Below are positions 35,322 to 44,169 of a stretch of DNA of 64,000 nt, piece after piece. Both the position numbers and the translations under genes were made by a program. Source of the stretch: Solibacillus isronensis. Its GTDB lineage: Bacteria > Bacillota > Bacilli > Bacillales_A > Planococcaceae. The stretch lies in the NCBI RefSeq assembly GCF_023715405.1, contig NZ_JAMBOC010000001.1, positions 1,240,001 through 1,304,000 of the forward strand, read 5' to 3'. The notes beneath the pieces are model-generated. The model was not told the origin of the DNA and searched no databases. It saw nothing but the letters and a program-made list of their open reading frames with translations. Each line of letters begins with the position of its first letter. Within the stretch, counting starts at the first letter, position 1.

Positions 35322-36206
35322 ATGCATTTTAAAAAAATGGGATTATTTTCAGTAGCAGTAACGGGCCTACTTTTAGTTGGTTGTAATAGCCAGGAGGAAA
35401 GCAGTGCTACAATTGAAGAAAAATTAAATTACACGATCAATGGCATTGAACCGGGAAGCGGCACAATGGAATTGGCAAACAATGCTTTACAAGATTATGA
35501 AAATCTAAATAACTGGAACCTTACAGAAAGTTCAACAGCCGGTATGTTAGGTGAATTAGATAAGGCTTTTAAAAATGAAGAACCAATTATTATTACAGGC
35601 TGGAACCCTCACTGGATGTTTGCAAAATATGATTTGAAATATTTAGAGGATCCTAAAAAATCATTAGGTGAAATCGAAAATATTAATACAATTGTTCGTA
35701 AAGGTTTTAAAGAAGATTTACCGAATGCCTACACAATAGTGGACCGCTTTTATTGGGAGCCCGAAGATATGGAAACGGTCATGACAGATGCCCAAAATTC
35801 GGATTTTAAAGATGCTGCGAACAAATGGGTTGAGGAAAATTCGGAAACGATCGCAGAATGGACTTCTGGAGTTGAAAAAGGTAACGGAGAAAAAATTAGT
35901 ATTATTTCTACTCCTTGGGACACAGAGGATGCTTCATCACATGTCATTGAAGCCATTTTGGAACAGCATGGTTTTGAAGCCGAAATCACTCCTGTTGACC
36001 CGGCGATTATGTTCCAGGCTATTTCAACAGGAAATGGTGATATTTCATTAGCCCCTTGGCTGCCGATTACACATGAGTCCTTTTATGAAAAGCACAAAGA
36101 TGACTTTATTGATTTAGGGGAAAACTTAAAAGGTGCACGGCTTGGTTTTGTTGTCCCGGCATATATGGATATTGATTCCATTGAAGATTTAGCTGCAAAA
36201 GAATAG
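35322..36206 (+). CDS. Glycine betaine/choline-type substrate-binding lipoprotein
   Basis: 294 residues. Lipoprotein signal peptide with lipobox LLLVGC (Cys at about 21). The OpuAC/ProX-type fold shows IIITGWNPHWMFAKYDLKYLEDPKKSLGE, with the Trp residues that cage quaternary amines, and ISLAPWLPITHESFYEKHKDDFIDLG. It delivers glycine betaine or a related osmolyte to an ABC permease, but no permease or ATPase gene is adjacent. Terminator directly after. Confidence 0.92.
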   Translation: MHFKKMGLFSVAVTGLLLVGCNSQEESSATIEEKLNYTINGIEPGSGTMELANNALQDYENLNNWNLTESSTAGMLGELDKAFKNEEPIIITGWNPHWMFAKYDLKYLEDPKKSLGEIENINTIVRKGFKEDLPNAYTIVDRFYWEPEDMETVMTDAQNSDFKDAANKWVEENSETIAEWTSGVEKGNGEKISIISTPWDTEDASSHVIEAILEQHGFEAEITPVDPAIMFQAISTGNGDISLAPWLPITHESFYEKHKDDFIDLGENLKGARLGFVVPAYMDIDSIEDLAAKE

Positions 36207-36220
36207 TATTATAATTAGCT

Positions 36221-36256
36221 AAGGCATCGAGAAATATAATCTCGATGCCTTTTATA
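36221..36256 (+). terminator. Terminator of the binding-lipoprotein gene
   Basis: Perfect 12-bp stem AAGGCATCGAGA / TCTCGATGCCTT followed by TTTATAT. Confidence 0.9.
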
Positions 36257-36409
36257 TAGAAGAGAGGCAGAACTGCAAAATACGAATAACCTTTCATCTA
36301 ATATCTGATAATTCAAAAATTTCCCGCGCAATAATTCTAAAAATGGTCACTTACTTGTGGATAACTTATAATATTTTGCGATATGGCGAATGGGTCGGGT
36401 CCCGATTTT

Positions 36410-36582
36410 CTAATAAATCCGGAAATCTGCTAATATATTTTCATTTGTTCTAATAAATTCTTGAAGTTCTAATATATTTCATGTTTCTTCTAATATGAGG
36501 GTCTACTTTTCTAAAATCCCACTCAGATCTTCAAATAACCAGCGCACTTCTTCTAATATACTTCCCAATTGTTCTAATAAAA
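36410..36582. repeat. Nine-unit CTAATA repeat with 20-21 bp period
   Basis: CTAATA(A/T) or a close variant begins at 36410, 36430, 36450, 36469, 36490, 36511 (CTAAAA), 36532 (CAAATA), 36553 and 36574. Spacings are 20, 20, 19, 21, 21, 21, 21 and 21. The bases between are not conserved. On the minus strand each unit reads ATTAGAA, and the late units give Ile-Leu-Glu every seven codons, but stops interrupt the frame. Noncoding by present evidence. Confidence 0.8.
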
Positions 36583-36607
36583 TCCAAGGGCCGCTCCACC
36601 AATACAT

Positions 36608-36645
36608 AAAAAAGCTGTCCAAGTTCCTAATACTTGGACAGCTTT
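36608..36645 (-). terminator. Terminator of the aldehyde dehydrogenase gene
   Basis: A 14-bp perfect stem (AAAGCTGTCCAAGT / ACTTGGACAGCTTT) with six T on the minus strand, just after the stop. Confidence 0.9.
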
Positions 36646-36649
36646 CCAA

Positions 36650-38077
36650 TTAAAGTGGCATTCCCATAATCGCTTTTGGCTCAAGAAATTCCTCGATCCC
36701 ATAATCGCCCCATTCGCGGCCAATACCAGAGTGTTTAAAGCCGCCAAATGGTGCCGAACGATCCGTTTCACTATTGTTAATACGGATTTGTCCTGCTCGG
36801 ATAGATAAAGCGACTTTCTTCAGTTCTTCTTTATCATTTCCGAATACATAACCGGCAAGTCCATAAATTGTATCGTTGGCTATATCGATTGCTTCGTCTA
36901 AATCTTTATAAGTGATGACCGACATAACCGGACCAAAGATTTCCTCCTGTGCAATTGTCATATCGTTTTTCACATTGGTGAATACCGTAATTTTGGAGAA
37001 GAATCCTTTATCGATTCCATCTGGTCTGCCTGGGCCTCCGATCACAATGGTTGCACCTTCTTCTTCACCTTTTTTAATGTAGGATTGAACGGTCTCCCAT
37101 TGGTCTTTTGAAACTTGAGGACCCATAAATGTATTTTCGTCCTGTGGATCCCCTACCGGAAATTCCGTGACTATTCCTTTCATTGCTTCTATGAATTCAT
37201 CATGCATTTCTTCCGGTACAATCATGCGTGTTGCAGCTGAACATACTTGCCCTGTATTCATAGCGATTTGACCTAATGCTGTTTTCGCTGCTTCTTTTAC
37301 ATCCGCATCTTTTAAAATAACGAAAGGCGATTTGCCGCCAAGTTCTAATGAAATGTTTTTAATATCTTCTGCAGCATTCTTCATTAATCCGCTGCCAACT
37401 TCACCTGAACCGGTAAACGATACAATGTCCACATCCGGATGAGTACTGATTGCCTCACCTACTGTTGAACCCGAACCGTTGACAAGATTAAAGACACCTT
37501 TTGGAACACCCGCTTTATCCAAAATTTCCGCCAGAATGACTGCTGCAAATGGTGTTTGGGAAGCAGGTTTTACTACCATTGTACAACCGGCTGCCAATGC
37601 ACTGGCAAGCTTCGTGGAAATTTGATTTGTCGGGAAATTCCATGGTGTAATAAGTCCCGCTACACCAATCGGTTCTTTTTGAATATATGACTTCTCTCGT
37701 TCTTCAGTAAACTTAAATGTTTTCAATTGTTCTGCCGCTTCTTTAAAGTGCGTTAGCCCCATCTTATAATGGATTTCCTCCGATTTCGTAATAGGCGCAC
37801 CTAATTCAGCGGTCATTATTTTCACTAAATCGTCTTTACGATTTTCATATTCTTCAGCAATAGCTTCCAAAAGCTTTATTCGCTCGTCCACTGACATTTT
37901 TGAAAAGGAAGGAAATGCCTCCTTCGCCGCCTTGACTGCTCGATTCACATCTTCTTTAGTTCCGCTGCTAATCTTACCAACCACTTCCTCTGTCGCAGGG
38001 TTAATTACTTCAATTGTATCTGTTCCAGTAGAATCAATCCATTCCCCATTGATGTATTGTTTTGTATGATTTAGCAT
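36650..38077 (-). CDS. NAD(P)+-dependent aldehyde dehydrogenase
   Basis: 475 residues from ATG 38077; AAGGAG eight bases upstream rules against the TTG at 38083. Motifs are GLITPWNFPTNQ, KPASQTPFAAV, FTGSGEVGSGLM, ELGGKSPFVILKDAD with the general-base Glu, and NTGQVCSA with the catalytic Cys. It oxidises an aldehyde to the acid; substrate not predictable. Single gene. Confidence 0.95.
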   Translation of the reverse strand: MLNHTKQYINGEWIDSTGTDTIEVINPATEEVVGKISSGTKEDVNRAVKAAKEAFPSFSKMSVDERIKLLEAIAEEYENRKDDLVKIMTAELGAPITKSEEIHYKMGLTHFKEAAEQLKTFKFTEEREKSYIQKEPIGVAGLITPWNFPTNQISTKLASALAAGCTMVVKPASQTPFAAVILAEILDKAGVPKGVFNLVNGSGSTVGEAISTHPDVDIVSFTGSGEVGSGLMKNAAEDIKNISLELGGKSPFVILKDADVKEAAKTALGQIAMNTGQVCSAATRMIVPEEMHDEFIEAMKGIVTEFPVGDPQDENTFMGPQVSKDQWETVQSYIKKGEEEGATIVIGGPGRPDGIDKGFFSKITVFTNVKNDMTIAQEEIFGPVMSVITYKDLDEAIDIANDTIYGLAGYVFGNDKEELKKVALSIRAGQIRINNSETDRSAPFGGFKHSGIGREWGDYGIEEFLEPKAIMGMPL

Positions 38078-38209
38078 AATCAAACTCCTTTATAAATCGA
38101 CTTATTAAAAATATTCCCTCTGTGCTTGTCAGTAAACATTTGAAGTTCACTATTAAAGCAAAAAAATTCGAAGCCTGTTGTAGCACTTCGAATTTTCAAA
38201 CAGCATTTT

Positions 38210-40048
38210 CTATTCATTTGTTGCAAGTAGTTGCTTTGCGATTTCCTTCACATCCGGATCTTTTGATTCTTTTGCATAACGCACAACAAGCAGTTCGATT
38301 TCCGTACCTTGCCAATGTGAACGCTCGAATGAATGCAATGTCTGAATCGCCATATACTGCAAATGGTCGTCAGTAGTTTTTAGTGCTTGCCCAATGAAAT
38401 CCATACCAACCCCATTATACTGATCCAATTCTTCAATAAGCGATAAAACAACAACTTTCTGTTCGTTCGTCAGTTCATTGAAATTTCCAAAAGTATTCGT
38501 AATTTCTATAAGCTGCTCGATAATTTGCGAATCCTTCGAGGCAAATAATGAATAATAATATTGTACGTTTTCCGGATTATTCTTTAATTTTTCGAATACG
38601 ATGTCCGTAATATCTGCTTTATAAAATTTGGCTACTGCTAACGCTTTTTCCTCATTCACTTGGTCATTTTGCAGTATTTCCAACGCTTCCTGCAGCCATA
38701 ACGGGTTTTGGGCAATTTCTTCGATGTTTTCTTCTACTGTACGCTTTTCATGCGGTTTCCAGTTAGAAGAAAAACGATCTTCCCATGTTTCTTCATCATA
38801 TTGCAAGTACTCATTAATTTGTGTCAAAACAAAAAATTGATTGAATGTCAGGCAATGTGTTTTTGCATGATGTGTATAGCGCATCAGTACTTGACCTGAA
38901 TACTCATATTCATCCAACGTTTGATAAGCCCCTTCGTATAAAAGAGCTAATATTATTGACCCTGCACTGTCAAATATTTTCCCGGAAATAATTTTCTCGT
39001 GCAGTTCGATATCAAGCTTTCCTTTTTCAGCACACATTAATGCTGACGCATTACCCGGTACGGTATTATTCAGTCCTTCTTGCAATATCCACTGTCGGAT
39101 TTCTTCATTTGAGGCATCCAGGAAATTCAGTGCTTCAAGTTTACCCCAGTCCGAAACATTTTGCGCAATATGCCACACCGTTTCATTACTGTTTGTTGTG
39201 CCGTTTGTTAACGTAAATAAGGCTACTCCGGTGAATTCTTCATGCAAGGCAATCACTTTCAAGCGTTCCTTATACTCTTCACATTTAACTGTTCCTAACA
39301 CGAGAAGCGCGAATTTCACAACTTCGCGATGTGCTGCATGTTCAAGCAGCCAAATCGCCTCGTTTTTCACTCGGTCTTCATCTTTATCAGCTTCAGAAAA
39401 CAGCTCCAGAAATTCATGGAAATAGCTGATGACCTTTTCATCTTTAATTTTTTCGTACGTTGATTTCCGCGTTCGATCACTCGGATTTATGACTTGTTCC
39501 AAAAATAACTTTATAAGCTTTTTTGTATAAAATGGTGTTACTGCCTCCTGATGAAGCTGGTCTGCAAAACCTGGCGCTAATTTCGGATGATGCTCATCAT
39601 ATAAAAACCCGTCATCCGGCAAATCTTTTGTTATAAGCTGCTGATTTTGCTTGAATTGCTCTTCAAGGAACGGAACTATAAACTCCTTATTTGCCCATGG
39701 TAAAAATTGCAGTTTCATCGCTTCATGGAGCAGCTGTTTTCCATCCACTTTCACCGTTATATTCAATTTAACAAAGCCGCCTATTTTCACATCCACTTTA
39801 TGTGTCTTACCGCTTTTTGACTGAAAAGTTCCTTTCATTGTTGAAAATGGTATTATATGCGACCAGATTGATTTCCGTACATTTTGTGCAATTATTTGGC
39901 CATCTACCTTTAACACTTCTTCCATCATGCCATTCATGACTTCTATTTGATGACCTTCAAACTCCAGGACCCATTGCTTTTCTACCTCATTTGCAATATC
40001 ATTTTGAGCATTGCGCATTTCCCGCCTAAATTCCTCTTTAAATCCCAT
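38210..40048 (-). CDS. Large helical-repeat protein of unknown function
   Basis: 612 residues, soluble, without signal or membrane segment. The N-terminal 120 residues form a beta-rich domain (EFEGHQIEVMNGMMEEVLKVDG, FQSKSGKTHKVDVKIGGFVKLNI). The remainder is alpha-helical with HEAT/ARM-like character (VKNEAIWLLEHAAHREVVKFALLVLG, LQYMAIQTLHSFERS). I do not recognise a named family. Isolated gene between ALDH and a quinone oxidoreductase. Confidence 0.8.
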   Translation of the reverse strand: MGFKEEFRREMRNAQNDIANEVEKQWVLEFEGHQIEVMNGMMEEVLKVDGQIIAQNVRKSIWSHIIPFSTMKGTFQSKSGKTHKVDVKIGGFVKLNITVKVDGKQLLHEAMKLQFLPWANKEFIVPFLEEQFKQNQQLITKDLPDDGFLYDEHHPKLAPGFADQLHQEAVTPFYTKKLIKLFLEQVINPSDRTRKSTYEKIKDEKVISYFHEFLELFSEADKDEDRVKNEAIWLLEHAAHREVVKFALLVLGTVKCEEYKERLKVIALHEEFTGVALFTLTNGTTNSNETVWHIAQNVSDWGKLEALNFLDASNEEIRQWILQEGLNNTVPGNASALMCAEKGKLDIELHEKIISGKIFDSAGSIILALLYEGAYQTLDEYEYSGQVLMRYTHHAKTHCLTFNQFFVLTQINEYLQYDEETWEDRFSSNWKPHEKRTVEENIEEIAQNPLWLQEALEILQNDQVNEEKALAVAKFYKADITDIVFEKLKNNPENVQYYYSLFASKDSQIIEQLIEITNTFGNFNELTNEQKVVVLSLIEELDQYNGVGMDFIGQALKTTDDHLQYMAIQTLHSFERSHWQGTEIELLVVRYAKESKDPDVKEIAKQLLATNE

Positions 40049-40175
40049 TTACTTGCTACCTATCCCTCTCGTTTCTATACAACTATCATAACAACTTTTG
40101 TTAACTATTTGTTAAATAGTTGCAAACTAATAAAATAATATCACAAGTATTTATTTTATTTATGAGAATAGTCAG

Positions 40176-40204
40176 ATAAAAAGGACTAGTAAAAATACTA
40201 GTCC
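40176..40204 (-). terminator. Terminator of the quinone oxidoreductase gene
   Basis: GGACTAGT / ACTAGTCC stem with TTTTTAT on the minus strand. Confidence 0.85.
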
Positions 40205-40213
40205 CAAAATGAA

Positions 40214-41191
40214 TTATTGAGTTTTTATAACTACTTTCCCGTTATGCTCCCCATTGATCACTGCATCAAATGCCTTGCCAGCCTGTTCCAATGGATAACT
40301 GTAACCTACAACAGGTTTTAGCTGTTCTGTTTCAAGCAGCTTTGACACACCGTATATCAGTTCCTGGTGTTCTTCGGCCGATACATTAAACAGTACCATC
40401 CCACGTATATCACATTCTTTTTGCATCACTAGACGGGGATTAATTTCAATTTCCCCGCGGTTCCCGACAATTACGATGACACCGTGTTTGGCAAGTATCT
40501 GCAAATCAGTTTGCAGATTTTCGTTTGCCAGAAATTCGATAATGACATCCGGACCTTTGCCGTCATTGGCATCAAGTACAGTTTCGATTGTTTCTTCTTT
40601 AATATGATCAAGCACGACATCCGCGCCTGCTTCCTTTACCAGTTGTTTCCCGGAATCACGGCTTGCTGTACCAATCACTTTTGCACCTAAAGCTTTTGCG
40701 ATTTGAACAGCCTGTAAACCTACAGCGCCACTAGCTCCATGAATGAAAACTGTTTGCCCTGACTGCACGTTTGCTCTTCCAAATACTGCTCTGTATGCAG
40801 TCAATGCCGGAACTCCTAATGCTGCTCCCTGTTCAAACGAAATATGCTGTGGAATCGGATGAACAAAGCGGCTTTCACAAACAATCTGTTGTGCTAATGT
40901 ACCAGTCGCCTTACCATTCGGCAAGCTCGCGATAAATACTCGGTCCCCTACTTTTACGTTTGTCACGTGCTCGCCGATCTCTTCCACAATCCCAGCACCG
41001 TCTAGGCCTGGCGTATACGGAAGAGTCGGTTTTATCGCATATGTACCTGTAGAAGTATAAACATCACTTGGATTCACACCTGCTGCATGAAGGTTTATCA
41101 GTACTTCATTTTCAGCTGGCGTATGCAATTTGGCCTGCTCTACTACTAAATTTTCTGAAGTACCAAATTGATTGATTCTTATCGTTTTCAC
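40214..41191 (-). CDS. NADPH:quinone reductase-like zinc-independent MDR protein
   Basis: 325 residues from GTG 41191, eight bases after GGGG; the GTG at 41200 overlaps that site. Medium-chain dehydrogenase fold: AAGVNPSDVYTSTGTY, PYTPGLDGAGIVEEIGEHV, GHARGAS-like VFIHGASGAVGLQAVQIAKALGAKVIG nucleotide site. It lacks the Cys/His zinc ligands, as in zeta-crystallin/QOR. Probably reduces quinones or enones with NADPH. Confidence 0.92.
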   Translation of the reverse strand: MKTIRINQFGTSENLVVEQAKLHTPAENEVLINLHAAGVNPSDVYTSTGTYAIKPTLPYTPGLDGAGIVEEIGEHVTNVKVGDRVFIASLPNGKATGTLAQQIVCESRFVHPIPQHISFEQGAALGVPALTAYRAVFGRANVQSGQTVFIHGASGAVGLQAVQIAKALGAKVIGTASRDSGKQLVKEAGADVVLDHIKEETIETVLDANDGKGPDVIIEFLANENLQTDLQILAKHGVIVIVGNRGEIEINPRLVMQKECDIRGMVLFNVSAEEHQELIYGVSKLLETEQLKPVVGYSYPLEQAGKAFDAVINGEHNGKVVIKTQ

Positions 41192-41342
41192 TAACTTCAC
41201 CCCATCATCTATATTGTATTAAGAATATTAGAAAAATTACTATTTGTATAGAGATAGCTTCGCTTAAAAACATAGGTAATTTCTTTAAATTGTAATATTT
41301 CAATTGTTTAGTATGTATTGATATAAGAGGAGGGGAGAAATA

Positions 41343-43190
41343 ATAAGAAAAATAATTTTATCGGTAGTTGTACTGGTGCTAAGTTTTGTACCCGTTGTTT
41401 CTGCAAAAGAACTTATGTCTACACCTTCAGGGATTGCTTATACCGAGCTAAAGGACCGTGTGAATGAATATGCTTCGAAATACATCGGGACTTCTACAGT
41501 TGGAGCCAATGTACTGATTATAAAGGACGGAGAAATTTTCTTGAATACGGCATATGGCTTTGCTGATGTTGAAAATCAGGTAAAAGTCACAACGGATACT
41601 GTTTTTGAATGGGGTTCCGTTACGAAGCTTCTTGTGTGGACCAGTGTGATGCAGCTTGTAGAGCAAGGGAAATTGAAATTAGATGAAGATATTCGTGCGT
41701 ATTTACCGGAAGGATTTTTGACAAAAATACGGCATGATACCCCTATCACAATGTTAAACCTGATGCACCATAATGCTGGCTGGGAAGAAAAATTTACAGA
41801 TCTATTCTATATGTCAGCAAACGAAATAAAGCCTTTAGAAGAAATGCTTCAAATTACTGAGCCTTATCAGGTGCGCGAACCAGGAAGTGTAGTTGCCTAT
41901 TCAAACTATGGTGTAGCACTCGCAGGCTTTATTGTGGAACAGCTTACAGAACAGCCTTTTTATGATTATGTAAACGATCATATATTTTCTGTTTTAGGTA
42001 TGAAGGACACAACGATTCATCCGACACAGGAAGATAACGAAAATGTAAAAGTAAAAAGAGATGACATTTATGGATATATTATGAGCAGCAAAGATGAATT
42101 TACTATTTCTAAAAATGAACGAATCTTTATCGGTTTATATCCCGCCGGAAGTGCAATTGGAACAATCGAGGATGCAGCTAAATTCATGTTGGCCCTTATG
42201 CCGGCAGACGGCGAGAACAGCCCGTTGTTTCAAGATAACCGTACATTAGATGAAATGCTGACGACAAGTGATGTTTATGACGATGGCGTACCACGTAATG
42301 CACATGGTTTTTGGAAAGGGCTATACACAGTTGAAGTGTTTGAACATGCGGGAAATACAGATAGTTTTTCGAGTAATTTTACCTTTTCAAAAGATAAAGA
42401 TTTGGGCGTAATTGTTTTTACTAATCAGGCGGGTGAAGCAGGACTGAGTTACGGTTTGCCAACCCTTGTGTACGGGGAGTATTCTGCTGATGTTGGCAAG
42501 CAAACTATGCCAAATACGCATGAGCTTGATGGAAGTTACTTTATGGCAAGGCAACCTTATAAAGGTTTCACTAAACTGTACAGTGCCCTTAGTATTGGTC
42601 ATTTTGAAGCGACAGAAACAAACAGAGTGAATGCTTTTGGGATGGAAATTGAACAAATCGCGCCTTATCTTTATAGATCTTTAGATGATTACCGTATATA
42701 TTTTCATGTTACGCTGAATGGTGGTAACGTGGAAAAGATTTCAATGCCGACAAGTGATTTTTTGCCTGTCTCTCAAAGTATGAAAATCATTCATATTTTT
42801 AGTATCATAGCGGCAGCTTTTAGTGGTTTGTATACGCTCATAGTTATAGTGATTTTGTTCATCAAAAAAATCATCCATCGAAAAAAAGCAATCCGAGGGA
42901 CAGTTATCGATAAATGGGAATTGCTTTTACTTTCCACTAATATTATACCTTTTATAAATGTCATGATTTTAGCCTATAGAACTTTGAATTATGTTTCTTA
43001 TTCAGCCTTAAAAATTCATTTTTGGGTGAATTTCGCATATATCGCCTTCGTAGCTATTTGTCTAGTAACGTTATTTTTAAACTGGAGAAAAATAAAACCT
43101 GCAGGTGGTATAAAAATTCGCTATGTATGTTCATATATGTCAGCACTATTGCTCGTCGTACTCATTCTTTGCTGGGAGCTCTATTATTAA
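41343..43190 (+). CDS. Class C beta-lactamase-like serine hydrolase (apparent ATA start)
   Basis: The frame that follows GAGGAGGGG (41327-41335) encodes a normal signal peptide, (M)RKIILSVVVLVLSF ending VVSA, but its first codon is ATA at 41343; no ATG, GTG or TTG is suitably placed. The only start codon in the region is GTG 41376, inside the signal peptide. From 41343 the protein has 615 residues: an extracellular domain with SVTK (SxxK), YSN (YxN) and HAG, then four C-terminal membrane helices (about 480-615). Likely a D-Ala-D-Ala peptidase or esterase relative. Start is the uncertain point. Confidence 0.8.
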   Translation: MRKIILSVVVLVLSFVPVVSAKELMSTPSGIAYTELKDRVNEYASKYIGTSTVGANVLIIKDGEIFLNTAYGFADVENQVKVTTDTVFEWGSVTKLLVWTSVMQLVEQGKLKLDEDIRAYLPEGFLTKIRHDTPITMLNLMHHNAGWEEKFTDLFYMSANEIKPLEEMLQITEPYQVREPGSVVAYSNYGVALAGFIVEQLTEQPFYDYVNDHIFSVLGMKDTTIHPTQEDNENVKVKRDDIYGYIMSSKDEFTISKNERIFIGLYPAGSAIGTIEDAAKFMLALMPADGENSPLFQDNRTLDEMLTTSDVYDDGVPRNAHGFWKGLYTVEVFEHAGNTDSFSSNFTFSKDKDLGVIVFTNQAGEAGLSYGLPTLVYGEYSADVGKQTMPNTHELDGSYFMARQPYKGFTKLYSALSIGHFEATETNRVNAFGMEIEQIAPYLYRSLDDYRIYFHVTLNGGNVEKISMPTSDFLPVSQSMKIIHIFSIIAAAFSGLYTLIVIVILFIKKIIHRKKAIRGTVIDKWELLLLSTNIIPFINVMILAYRTLNYVSYSALKIHFWVNFAYIAFVAICLVTLFLNWRKIKPAGGIKIRYVCSYMSALLLVVLILCWELYY

Positions 43191-43234
43191 TTAAACCTTT
43201 TGCGATTGCGCTTCCATAATCGTTCTATTTCATC

Positions 43235-43280
43235 ATGTACCTGGTGCAGAGAAATTAGGATTGTAATGCACCCGGTACAT
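43235..43280. repeat. Inverted repeat between convergent genes
   Basis: Arms 43235-43248 and 43267-43280 match at 13 of 14 positions around an 18-base loop. It lies between the serine hydrolase and the enoyl-CoA hydratase. It lacks a T run, so a terminator role is uncertain. Confidence 0.55.
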
Positions 43281-43305
43281 TGTTCATGAAAACAATTTTT
43301 TCAAT

Positions 43306-44067
43306 CTAAGATTTATTAAAAACAGGTTTTCGTTTTTCAAAGAAGGCTTCGACACCTTCTTTAAAATTGGCCGACTCAAAACACATTGCTTGTGCAAATC
43401 CTTCTAGCTCCATAGATTGGGACAGATCATCAAGAACACTTCTATTTACTAATTTCTTCATTAATCCTAGAGCCATCTGTGGACCATCTGTAAGCTGTTT
43501 AGCTAATTTGTAAATTTCATTTGTCAACAACTCGTCTTCAACTACTCGATTAACAATCCCAAGTTCTAGAGCCTGCTCGCTTGATACTTTTTCACCCAAA
43601 AACATCATTTCAAGTGCCCGATGTCTTCCTATGAGTCTAGGTAAAAAATAGATGGCACCTAAATCAGGAATTAACCCGACTTTTGAAAAGCTTTGAATGA
43701 ATACAGCAGATTGATTTGCAATGATCATATCGCAAGCTAATGCCAGACTTACCCCTGCTCCAGCTGCCGCTCCGTTTACAGCAGCGATAACAGGTTTCTC
43801 AAGATTTACAATGGAAGAAATCATCTCGTGTCCCGATTGCAGTCTCTTCCGTCCGGTTGCCCCATCAACATCTTTTGACGCACTTAAATCCCCGCCCGCA
43901 GAAAACGTATTTCCTTCACCTGTTAAAATAATCACTTTCACATCATCATTGTTTTTAACTTCCGTAAAGAAATCTCTTAATTCTTCCCGCATTGGAAGGT
44001 CTAGCGCATTTCTCACATGAGGGCGATTTAATTTAACGGTACAAACACCATTTTCTGCAATTGTCAC
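43306..44067 (-). CDS. Enoyl-CoA hydratase/isomerase family protein
   Basis: 253 residues from GTG 44067, six bases after AAAAGG; the frame is open to 44088 but has no better site. Crotonase motifs are LNRPHVRNALDLPMREEL, AGGDLSA, and AAVNGAAAGAGVSLALACDMI (oxyanion hole). GLIPDLGAIYFLPRLIGRHRALEM resembles the PaaG-type isomerases, with Asp where hydratases have Glu. It sits downstream of the broken acyl-CoA ligase gene on the same strand, which suggests a fatty or aromatic acid degradation unit. Confidence 0.92.
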   Translation of the reverse strand: MTIAENGVCTVKLNRPHVRNALDLPMREELRDFFTEVKNNDDVKVIILTGEGNTFSAGGDLSASKDVDGATGRKRLQSGHEMISSIVNLEKPVIAAVNGAAAGAGVSLALACDMIIANQSAVFIQSFSKVGLIPDLGAIYFLPRLIGRHRALEMMFLGEKVSSEQALELGIVNRVVEDELLTNEIYKLAKQLTDGPQMALGLMKKLVNRSVLDDLSQSMELEGFAQAMCFESANFKEGVEAFFEKRKPVFNKS

Positions 44068-44169
44068 TTGTATCCTTTTGTTAAGCAAGCCGCTTCTGCC
44101 TCCTTCATTATTTCCTGTAAAAATATGACTATTCTTAAAATTAAAACTAGATTCTGTACATTTCTGTAG

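Noticed and set aside
36410..36582. CRISPR array
   Set aside because: The repeated word is only about 7 bp, spacing is 20 bp, and there are no cas genes.
36410..36600. Coiled-coil protein gene on the minus strand with Ile-Leu-Glu heptads
   Set aside because: TAG and TGA stops interrupt the frame and no start with a ribosome binding site is seen; kept only as an alternative origin of the repeat.
43235..43280. Intrinsic terminator for the serine hydrolase
   Set aside because: Good stem but no T run on either strand; listed as an inverted repeat instead.
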